Source of the DNA: Neovahlkampfia damariscottae
Lineage: Eukaryota > Heterolobosea > Selenaionea > Neovahlkampfiida > Neovahlkampfiidae
Assembly: GCA_016618085.1 (NCBI GenBank)
Contig: JABLTG010000255.1
Coordinates: 1-18,908, forward strand
Direction: 5' to 3'
Length of the DNA: 18,908 bases
The position numbers were made by a program, and so were the translations under genes. The notes under the pieces were generated by a model that saw only the letters and a list, made by a program, of their open reading frames with translations, was not told the origin of the DNA and did not search any database. Position 1 is the first letter of the stretch; every line of letters begins with the position of its first letter. Shown piece by piece: positions 1 to 7,624 of the stretch.

Positions 1-2664
1 CAGAAATTTGTTCAGGAAATGGAACATGTACTTCACTGAATATTTGTCAATGTATTGATGGAAAAAATGGAAATCAATGTGAATTTAACAGTTGTTATGG
101 AAGAAATGCATCTGATTCAACTGTATGTTCTGGAAATGGAACTTGTATTGCACCAAATTTTTGTGAATGTATCAACGGAACAACAGGAAATGAATGTGAA
201 TTGAATATTTGTTTTGGAAAGAATTCTTCGGATTCAAATGTTTGTTCAGGAAATGGAACATGTACAAACGTTGATGTTTGTGATTGTTTCAATGGAAAAG
301 TTGGAAAAGAATGCGAATTGAATGTTTGTTATGGAAAGAATTCAACAAATTCTAATGTATGCACTGGTCGAGGATCATGCACTTATTTAGATAATTGTGC
401 ATGCAATACAGGATATTCAGGTATAGAATGTGAATTTTCTGAATGTTATGCAAAAAATTCATCAAATTCAAAGGTATGTTCATCTCATGGATCTTGTAAT
501 TCATTTAATAATTGTACTTGTGAAAGTGGATATTCAGGAATTCAATGTGAATTTTCTAATTGTTTTGGGAAGAATTCAAGTGATTTCAAAGTTTGTTCTG
601 GTCATGGATCTTGTATCTCTTTAAATAATTGTAGTTGTGAAATAGGATACTCAGGAAGTGCATGTGAATTTTCAAATTGTTATGGAAAAAATTCAACAAA
701 TTCAAATGTTTGTTCAGGAAAAGGAATATGCAGCTCTTATAATAATTGTACATGTGATCCATTTCAAAGTGGAACACAATGCGAATTCCCATCATGTTTT
801 GGTAAAAATTCAACAGATGCAAATGTTTGCTCAGGTCAAGGAAGATGCTCTACGTCAAATAATTGTACATGCACTGAAGGATATTCTGGTATTCAATGTG
901 AATTTACTTTATGTTATGGTAAAAATTCAAGTGATTTGAATGTTTGTTCAAATCAAGGTTTATGTAATTCTTTTAATAATTGTACATGTTCTGTTGGATT
1001 TGAAGGAAATCAATGTGAAAATTCAACATGTTTTGATAATAATTCTACTATTTGTTCTGGAAGAGGTATTTGTGATTCATCTAACAAATGTTCATGTAAT
1101 TTGACATATTTTGGAAATTTATGTGAATTAACAAGTTGTTATGGAATCAATTCAACGAATCCAAATGTTTGTTCAACCAAAGGAAAATGTGAAACTTTTA
1201 ATTCTTGTACTTGCAACACTGGTTATTCTGGAATGCAATGTGAATTTTCAACATGTTATGGAATGAATTCAACAAATAATTATGTTTGTTCTGGAAATGG
1301 CACTTGTGATTCAAATGATAATTGCACATGTTACAATGGATATTCAGGAAAGGAATGTGAATTTCCATCTTGTTTTAGTAAAAATTCAACAAGTACTTTA
1401 GTTTGTTCTGGAAGAGGATCATGTAATTATTTAGATCATTGTGAATGCATCACTGGATATTCTGGTTTCCAATGTGAATTTACAGAATGTTATGGAAAAA
1501 ATTCATCAGATTCGACAGTGTGTTCAACACATGGAACATGTAATTCATTGAACAATTGTACTTGTGAAACTGATTATTCGGGAATTCAATGTGAATTTTC
1601 TCATTGTTTTGGAAAAAATTCAAGTGATTTCAATGTTTGTTCTGGCAATGGGACATGTATTTCTCAAAATAATTGTTCTTGTAATATCGGTTATTTAGGA
1701 AAGGAATGTGAATTTCCATCTTGTTTTGGAAAGAATTCAACAGATATTAAAGTTTGTTCTGGAAATGGAACATGTGATTCATATAATAAATGTACTTGTA
1801 ACAATGGATACACAGGTTCCGAATGTGAATTGATTATTTGTTATGGAAAAAATTCATCAGATCCAAATATTTGTTCTGGAAATGGAACTTGTATTTCACC
1901 AGATATTTGTGAATGTTTGAATGGAAATATTGGGAAACAATGTGAATTGAATATTTGTTTTGATAAAAATTCATCAGATCCAAATATTTGTTCTGGAAAT
2001 GGTACTTGTATTTCAAAAGATTTTTGTTCATGTAATAAAGGATATGTTGGAAATCAATGTGAAATACCTGTTTGTTTTGGATTAAATGCAAGTGATTCAA
2101 GAGTATGTTCATCAAAAGGAAGATGTATTGAAAATAATACTTGTGAATGTTTTGAAAATATTGGTGAAAATTGTTCTATTCCAATTTGTTTTGGATTAAA
2201 TGCTTCCGATCCAAATGTTTGTTTAGGTCATGGAACTTGTATTTCAAAGGATAAATGTGATTGTAAAAGACCATTTAGTGGGAATACATGTCAAGATTTT
2301 CCAACTACTTGGAATTGCTTTGGAAAAAGTTTAAATGATCCAACAATATGTTCAAATAGAGGAATTTGTAGTTCACAAGATAATTGTACTTGTGATGATT
2401 CAAATTATTATGGAGATCAATGTGAAATATTTGATTGTTTTGGAACACCTTATAATAATATTCGTACTTGTACTTCATTTGGAAAATGTGAATCACCAAA
2501 TAAATGTAATTGTTATAATGGATATATTGGTGAAAAATGTGATATTGTTGTTTGTTTTGGATTAAATTCAACAAATTCAAATGTTTGTTCTGGAAATGGA
2601 CAATGTACAGCTCTTGATCGTTGTCTTTGTGAAAAAGGATTCACTGGAGATCAATGTGAATTAA
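1..2664 (+). repeat. Tandem 117-nt coding repeats (EGF-like)
   Basis: About 22 complete units plus one partial unit, mostly 39 codons long; one unit near 1030 is 36 codons and the last few (after about 2050) vary more. The core is CFGKNSSD..VCSGNGTC followed by C-x-C and a final CE. Neighbouring units can be almost identical at DNA level, for example around 1852-1886 and 1969-2003, which suggests ongoing homogenisation or unit gain and loss. The repeats encode protein and are not a CRISPR array. Confidence 0.9.
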
Positions 2665-4538
2665 AAAATGTTACAAAACCTGTAATTGTTCCAGATTGTG
2701 TTGTTTTTAAAGATAATTTTATCAGATATTATAAAACAGAAAAAGCATTTATGATTGAACCAAATATTTGTACTAATGAAGGATGGGGAAGCATTGCATT
2801 TCATCAAAATGAAGGAATTGAAACTGCTATGTTTATGGCAATTTCATGGTATGAAGGAGATGATCTTAAATTTTCTGAATTAGATGATCATAGAACTAGA
2901 ATAATTAAAGTTAAACCATCTATTGGTTTATTATTACCAACAGATGATGTACCAATTCAATTTCAATATTATCCAAAACAAAGATTTTTAATATCAGTTG
3001 ATAATTTAATTATTAAAAGATATGATTATATTAGTATTGTTTGTTCTACAAAAAGATATAATAATATCACAAAAATATTTCCATATCATGAATCTGTTAC
3101 AACTAGAATTTATAATATATCAAATGAAAAATCACAATGTGATCAATTATCTTTAATTTCAGTTAACAAAAGTATTGCTGATTATTCACAAGTTTATTGG
3201 TTTTTTGAATTATCATTTTACGTAATTATGTTTTTAATGATTGTAAATTTAAGAAATTTTCAACCTTTACAATCACGTGGTTTTATACCTCATTTAGCTA
3301 TTTTTTCACAATATGGAGCTGCACTTTCATCAATGCAACATTATTATTTTGATTTAGAATGGAGATCAAAATATTCATGTGCTGTTGAAAGTTTACTTCA
3401 TTATAATTTTTTTTCAACAATTCTTGCTATTATGCCTTTAACATATTTTAGATATATTCTTTTAATTAATTTAAATCGTGAAAAAGAAAATGTTTCAGTT
3501 GATGGTAAAAAGAAATCACTTCATTATAGAGCATTTTTAATTATGAAATTTTTAACAACACCAATGTTTTCATTCATTATTCTTGGTTCATTTTGGTGTT
3601 TTATTTCAATTATTGATTTTCTTTTTCTTAGTTCAATATCACCAAATTTAGAATGTTCAACTGAAAAATCATATGGAATTTATACAATTCATTTTATTAT
3701 TAATTTATCACTTGGTTTAATATTATTAGCTATTGGTATTTTTGATGTTATTTCAAATATTATTAGATTAAAAAATATCATAAAAAGAAAATCATATATT
3801 GAAAATGATTGGATAAAAATATTAAAAGATCAAATTTATTCATTTTATATTACAAGTGATCCATTTTCTTTTCGATTTGAAGAATTAATTGCATTTTTTG
3901 TTTTTGGTATTTATGCAGTGATTGAAATTTTAAATTACAATGTTTTGATATTTGGAGCTGAAAATCCATTTCATTATTATTTTGGACAATATTTTTTGAC
4001 AATTGCAAGATCTTTTATTGTTTATGCGTTTGCATTTTATCAAGCATTTCTTCCTTTAGTTATAACTATAATTAAATTGTTGATTAAAAAAGTTAAAAGT
4101 TCAAAACCTGAAATTGTTGAATCTTGGGATGAATTAGATGCTTCTTTGAAAGATGATGAATTATTTGATTTACATTTAATATTTGCCAGAGGAGAATGGT
4201 CACAAGAAAATCTTTTAATCCATAGAGATATTCGAATATTTAAGAATTTAAAGGGAAAAGAAAATAGAAGAATTCAAGCTGAAAAAATATTTGAAACCTA
4301 TTTACATGGAACATATTCACCATTACAACTTAATATTGAAGAAGGAATTTGTGATGAAATTGAATCTTTATTATTGGATGAATTTTGTAGATTTCCAGAT
4401 GATTTTTTTGAACATGTTGAACAAACAGTGAGATTGAATATTTCTGACACTTGGTCTCGATTTAATACAACAGAATCTTACCGTTTATATCAGAAAAACC
4501 AAGAGATCTTACTTGATGAATTTTATAAAATGGATTAA
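1..4538 (+). CDS. EGF-repeat seven-transmembrane receptor with C-terminal RGS domain (5' partial)
   Basis: The frame is already open at base 3 and runs to TAA at 4536-4538, giving 1,511 residues with no intron; the true start is left of the window. About 22 full EGF-like repeats of ~39 residues (six Cys each, C-x10-C-x5-C-x5-C-x-C-x8-C) fill bases 1-2664 and carry many N-x-S/T sites. A ~170-residue extracellular linker follows. Seven hydrophobic segments lie near 3192-3254, 3282-3350, 3387-3465, 3549-3633, 3678-3753, 3882-3957 and 3993-4083. An RGS domain (about 4110-4500) follows TM7; it keeps the SQEN stretch and an LNIEEG loop that match the two G-alpha-contacting Asn sites of RGS4-type domains. 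Inference: a surface receptor that senses an extracellular ligand or substrate and accelerates G-alpha GTP hydrolysis, in the style of plant 7TM-RGS proteins. AATAAA at 4537-4542 overlaps the stop. Confidence 0.88.
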   Translation, partial: EICSGNGTCTSLNICQCIDGKNGNQCEFNSCYGRNASDSTVCSGNGTCIAPNFCECINGTTGNECELNICFGKNSSDSNVCSGNGTCTNVDVCDCFNGKVGKECELNVCYGKNSTNSNVCTGRGSCTYLDNCACNTGYSGIECEFSECYAKNSSNSKVCSSHGSCNSFNNCTCESGYSGIQCEFSNCFGKNSSDFKVCSGHGSCISLNNCSCEIGYSGSACEFSNCYGKNSTNSNVCSGKGICSSYNNCTCDPFQSGTQCEFPSCFGKNSTDANVCSGQGRCSTSNNCTCTEGYSGIQCEFTLCYGKNSSDLNVCSNQGLCNSFNNCTCSVGFEGNQCENSTCFDNNSTICSGRGICDSSNKCSCNLTYFGNLCELTSCYGINSTNPNVCSTKGKCETFNSCTCNTGYSGMQCEFSTCYGMNSTNNYVCSGNGTCDSNDNCTCYNGYSGKECEFPSCFSKNSTSTLVCSGRGSCNYLDHCECITGYSGFQCEFTECYGKNSSDSTVCSTHGTCNSLNNCTCETDYSGIQCEFSHCFGKNSSDFNVCSGNGTCISQNNCSCNIGYLGKECEFPSCFGKNSTDIKVCSGNGTCDSYNKCTCNNGYTGSECELIICYGKNSSDPNICSGNGTCISPDICECLNGNIGKQCELNICFDKNSSDPNICSGNGTCISKDFCSCNKGYVGNQCEIPVCFGLNASDSRVCSSKGRCIENNTCECFENIGENCSIPICFGLNASDPNVCLGHGTCISKDKCDCKRPFSGNTCQDFPTTWNCFGKSLNDPTICSNRGICSSQDNCTCDDSNYYGDQCEIFDCFGTPYNNIRTCTSFGKCESPNKCNCYNGYIGEKCDIVVCFGLNSTNSNVCSGNGQCTALDRCLCEKGFTGDQCELKNVTKPVIVPDCVVFKDNFIRYYKTEKAFMIEPNICTNEGWGSIAFHQNEGIETAMFMAISWYEGDDLKFSELDDHRTRIIKVKPSIGLLLPTDDVPIQFQYYPKQRFLISVDNLIIKRYDYISIVCSTKRYNNITKIFPYHESVTTRIYNISNEKSQCDQLSLISVNKSIADYSQVYWFFELSFYVIMFLMIVNLRNFQPLQSRGFIPHLAIFSQYGAALSSMQHYYFDLEWRSKYSCAVESLLHYNFFSTILAIMPLTYFRYILLINLNREKENVSVDGKKKSLHYRAFLIMKFLTTPMFSFIILGSFWCFISIIDFLFLSSISPNLECSTEKSYGIYTIHFIINLSLGLILLAIGIFDVISNIIRLKNIIKRKSYIENDWIKILKDQIYSFYITSDPFSFRFEELIAFFVFGIYAVIEILNYNVLIFGAENPFHYYFGQYFLTIARSFIVYAFAFYQAFLPLVITIIKLLIKKVKSSKPEIVESWDELDASLKDDELFDLHLIFARGEWSQENLLIHRDIRIFKNLKGKENRRIQAEKIFETYLHGTYSPLQLNIEEGICDEIESLLLDEFCRFPDDFFEHVEQTVRLNISDTWSRFNTTESYRLYQKNQEILLDEFYKMD

Positions 4539-4623
4539 TAAAATTGTGTTCTATTAGCACATTCCTGGTCCAAACAGGAAATAAAAAAACGATAAACGGA
4601 CATTAAAATAAGTTTCTATTGTT
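4539..4623. terminator. Convergent 3' intergenic region with hairpin
   Basis: This 85-bp gap separates the stop codons of two convergent genes. It holds AATAAA at 4537-4542 for the plus gene and a perfect 6-bp inverted repeat, TTCCTG at 4562-4567 and CAGGAA at 4575-4580, with a 7-nt loop. The hairpin could mark 3'-end formation, but this is inference from position only. Confidence 0.35.
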
Positions 4624-5510
4624 TCACATTTTAGCCATTTTGAAAATTTCATCATTTTCATAAATTTTTTTCAACTTTTGTTCTTCAAGCCAAGATTTTT
4701 CAAAATCATTGACCATAGCTCTAGCAACTGTTTCAACATGAATAGCTTTATATTTCTTTAAAGGACCAACAAATAAAAAATTGATTACTTTTGCTACATT
4801 TTGAAAAATGAATTCACCAAATCGAAACTCTTCTCTTTGAGCTAATAAAAGACCTGGTCTATAGATTGAGACTTTATCAAAATTCATATTTAAAATTTCA
4901 TTTTCTAATCTTCCTTTTGTTTTTGGATATAAAAAGTAACTGTTGGCATTTGCTCCCATTGATGAAACAGAAAAAAACTTTTTTTCTTAGAAATTGAAAT
5001 TATTTCATTTACTGATTTTGTGTTTTGTTTTACACTTATTTTTGCTATATTCAATGGAATGATGTAATCAATCTTTTCAAATGCTTCCTGTGTGAAAAAA
5101 TGTTAAATTTCTTTTTTAGTTTTTTTTTACAGCAGAACCAGCTTTTTTAATAGTAGAGCCCAATGAATTAAAACCAACATCCATTTTTTTGAACTCATTT
5201 TCATCAGGATTTTCAAAATTCAACTTCACAATTTTAACTTTTGAATTTTGATTATTTCCATCTCTTCTGGTAAAAGCAATCACTTTTTCACATAATGGAC
5301 TTGAAGAAAGTTCTTTTACTAATTCCTAATGGTGAAAGTTTTTTTTTTCTTTTTTACTTTTCCAATTGCTCCTGTCGATCCAATAACATAAGCTGTGTAT
5401 TTTTTTGCATTTGGAGGATATTTTGAAACTTTTGGTGGCATCTTTTTATCTTCTAAAAAATTACCAACAATAATTGCCAACACAACAAAACCGATGATTT
5501 GATAAATCAT
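4624..5510 (-). CDS. TIP30/HTATIP2-like NAD(P)-binding protein, atypical short-chain dehydrogenase
   Basis: Four exons join in frame: 5510-5358, 5325-5131, 5087-5013 and 4977-4624 (TGA), 258 residues. Introns are 32, 43 and 35 nt, all phase 0. An N-terminal hydrophobic helix (IIGFVVLAIIVG) precedes the Rossmann motif GSTGAIG in exon 1. DVGFNSLGST, SSMGAN and the YxxxK pair in YPKTK fit the TIP30/CC3 family, as do VSIYRPGLLL and the GEF motif in exon 4. The human protein is about 242 residues. The third intron uses an AG after an A-run; without removing it the conserved SVSSMG block would be out of frame. An upstream in-frame ATG at 5540 is possible; 5510 is preferred because it is the first ATG after a sense-strand ATTGGT element shared with other genes here. 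The role is probably membrane-associated redox or trafficking control; the substrate is unknown. Confidence 0.82.
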
Positions 5511-5639
5511 CAACCAATAAAAAAAAATGAAAAAAATCATTGAATTAAAAACTATTCAATCCAAAGGATTTGAAAAAATTTTATTCTTTTTTTGAATAAA
5601 CCTCATTCCTCAAATGAGAAGTCCTATGATTGGTGCAAA
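5511..5639. promoter_or_regulatory. Divergent promoter region, TIP30-like / FAAP24-like
   Basis: Two divergent genes share this 129-bp gap. ATTGGT lies on the minus strand at 5518-5513, directly before ATG 5510, and on the plus strand at 5629-5634, five bases before ATG 5640. A 9-codon upstream frame starts at 5614 and overlaps the plus ATG as ATGA, but its ATG lies before the ATTGGT element and may not be transcribed. Confidence 0.4.
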
Positions 5640-6382
5640 ATGAAAACAAAAACTACTGACGAAAAACCACTTTTGTTTGTCAGTGATAAACTTCAATATC
5701 ATTTCATAAAAGAAGAATTATCAAAGAAATTCACTGTAAAAGGTATCAAAATTCTATAATTCATATTTTTCTTCCTCAGTCAACAAAAGCAAAAACGAAG
5801 TGGCTGTAGATAAAATTTTATAATTCAAAATTTTAGGACGTCATATTTCCAAGATCTTTCCTTGGATTTATAATCAAGAACGCTCGTGATTTTGGAATTG
5901 ACGATATTTCTGACGAAAATTTTTTTGAAGATTTTGAACGTTTAAAAAACTCATATAAACATGGTTTCTGTATATTAATGATTTCAGAAGATTCAATTAA
6001 AAACTTCAAAAATATTCAATTGAAGTCAAACAATTTTTTTTCTTTGATTAATGTCTTTAGATCTCCAATTCAAATATTCCCCGCAAGTAATTTCATCAGT
6101 GCTGTAAATACAATGATCAATATCAGTTCATATCAAGAACAAAAAAAATTTCAAGAAACAAAAACTCAAGAAATTGAAACTATGTGTCGAAATATGGATC
6201 AAATGGGATCATTCATTTTTCAAGGAATTGGAGGAATTGACAATGAACAAGATATTCCTCCAGTGATTCAAGGAATGAAATCATGTTCAAATATCATTCA
6301 ATCAAACATTAATCAATTGTGTGAAAATACCCCTTTAGAAAAAAAGAAAGCAGAAATTTTGTTTAAATTGTTCTCAAAATAA
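5640..6382 (+). CDS. FAAP24/XPF-like protein with HhH-like C-terminus (DNA-repair candidate)
   Basis: Exons 5640-5742, 5780-5805 and 5837-6382 join in frame to 224 residues; introns are 37 nt (ends TTCCTCAG) and 31 nt. The family FAAP24 is about 215 residues. Matching features in order: a VIFPRSFLGFII strand, a CILMISEDSI strand, then FFSLINVF, FPASNFISAV and EQKK, resembling the pseudonuclease ERCC4-like core of FAAP24. The C-terminus (QDIPPVIQGMKS through LFKLFSK) fits a tandem helix-hairpin-helix. No nuclease motif of the ERKxxxD type is visible, consistent with a non-catalytic partner that recruits FANCM-like helicase to DNA. Another XPF-family member (for example a Spo16-like partner) is the main alternative. 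The TAA is embedded in AATAAA at 6378-6383. Confidence 0.5.
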
Positions 6383-6427
6383 AGAGAAAAACAAAGAATT
6401 ACGAACTTTTGTTAAAAAAACTTAAAT

Positions 6428-7390
6428 TTATTTGCATTGAATTCCACATTGAACACCAGCAAATCCAGCTTCTTTAAGGTAACATTTAACGTTAGTTTGA
6501 CATTTTTTTAAAAGAGCTTCCCATTTTTTTGGTCCTAATTTTTTTTCTAAACACTTTTGAACGCATTTTAAAAAATTTTTTGGAATTTTTTTCAAAGCTT
6601 CAGCTTTTTGACATCTATTTGAAAATACAGATGTAAAGAACATGTGCATTGTGTTAATTTTAACTTCATCTTTCATTAAACATTTTGGAAATGTTGCATC
6701 CAAAAAGTTACGTTTAACTACCCATTTTGGAGCATGTTCATATCTACTATCTGGTGTTGTAACATGTTTATCTTCTGGAAATCCAACAGCGATTGTTGTT
6801 AATTGATTTGAGTTATACATAACAAAGAATGGAGCAAAGTCTTTACAATCCATATCAGCTGAGATTTCATACCAGTAATGAATACCCATACCAAGAATAC
6901 AAGTACCTAAAACCCATTTTGGGTCTTTATGTGCTTCTGCTTGTGTAAGTGGTAATTTAACAAATCCATTATCACCATCTCTTTTTGAAACCCACCAAAC
7001 TCTGTCTCCGTATTTTCCAGCTGATCTTGATCCACAAAGTGATTTTGGGTCAACAAAATAACTGACTAAACCCCAGTAAGTTTTTCCTTCAAATGTTTTT
7101 TGTTCATAATAACGTGATAACATTGGTTCGTTTGGTTTTTCATATTTCCCAACTTCAATACCAGCAAGTCCTCCACTTTTATCAAAAATTAACATGTTTA
7201 CAATATCTTTCTTTGGACTGACGTATCTAGTTTCACAGTTTTCATTTGTTGAAACTTTAATCCATTTAGCTTTGATAGCTTCACCTTCTGTTGCTGGTAA
7301 ATCTCTGTTTCTTGGGAATGTAACACCCCATTGTTTTCTTTGAGCGGATGCAAGTAAAATAAATGCAAGGATAAGGACAATCTTCATCAT
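6428..7390 (-). CDS. Secreted Cys-containing protein of unknown function
   Basis: A single exon encodes 320 residues. The start at 7390 gives a clean signal peptide (MMKIVLILAFILLASA, cleavage before QRKQWG). The same frame has an earlier ATG at 7498, but this would place 36 polar residues before the signal sequence, and 7390 is the first ATG after a sense ATTGGT at 7424-7419. The mature part has a central block with GMGIHYWYEIS, DMDC and FFVMYN, a RYEHAPKW motif, and a Lys- and Cys-rich C-terminus with several C-x3-C pairs ending in CGIQCK. I have a vague memory of similar HYWY-DMxC proteins in invertebrates, not verified. Likely secreted or vacuolar; function unknown. The gene converges on the FAAP24-like gene with only 45 bp between stops, and its TAA lies inside AATAAA. 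Confidence 0.75.
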   Translation of the reverse strand: MMKIVLILAFILLASAQRKQWGVTFPRNRDLPATEGEAIKAKWIKVSTNENCETRYVSPKKDIVNMLIFDKSGGLAGIEVGKYEKPNEPMLSRYYEQKTFEGKTYWGLVSYFVDPKSLCGSRSAGKYGDRVWWVSKRDGDNGFVKLPLTQAEAHKDPKWVLGTCILGMGIHYWYEISADMDCKDFAPFFVMYNSNQLTTIAVGFPEDKHVTTPDSRYEHAPKWVVKRNFLDATFPKCLMKDEVKINTMHMFFTSVFSNRCQKAEALKKIPKNFLKCVQKCLEKKLGPKKWEALLKKCQTNVKCYLKEAGFAGVQCGIQCK

Positions 7391-7624
7391 TTTTCTGTTT
7401 TGTTTTTCGGAGCTAACAACCAATGAAACAGTTTTTATTTTGGTTCTATTTCGAATTTTGGAAAGTTTTACCGTGTTTGGTTGGTCTAATTCTTCCATTT
7501 ATTGGGAACATAATTTTTGAACAATTTTGAAAGAAAAAATTAGATTTTTTCCTTTGCTTTTTCTGGAAGAATAATTTGACCGTTGAACATTTTTTTGATT
7601 GGATAGTAAATCACTTTGGAGAAC
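7391..7624. promoter_or_regulatory. Divergent promoter region, secreted protein / RGS-A
   Basis: This 234-bp region lies between two divergent starts. A sense ATTGGT for the minus gene is at 7424-7419, 28 nt before its ATG. A sense ATTGGA for RGS-A is at 7598-7603, about 21 nt before its ATG. In both cases the annotated start is the first ATG after the element. Confidence 0.4.

Noticed and set aside
1834-2580. Antisense open frames opposite the EGF and RGS genes
   Set aside because: They mirror the repetitive coding sequence, have low-complexity His/Asn/Leu-rich translations and no recognisable domain.
1-2664. Regular ~117-bp repeats resembling a CRISPR or satellite array
   Set aside because: They stay in one reading frame with strictly spaced Cys codons, so they are EGF-like protein repeats.
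5614-5643. Upstream frame overlapping the FAAP24-like start (ATGA)
   Set aside because: Its ATG precedes the ATTGGT element, so it may not be in the transcript, and the peptide has no features.
7391-7498. Longer start (ATG 7498) for the secreted protein
   Set aside because: It would bury the signal peptide behind 36 polar residues and lies upstream of the ATTGGT element used by neighbouring genes.
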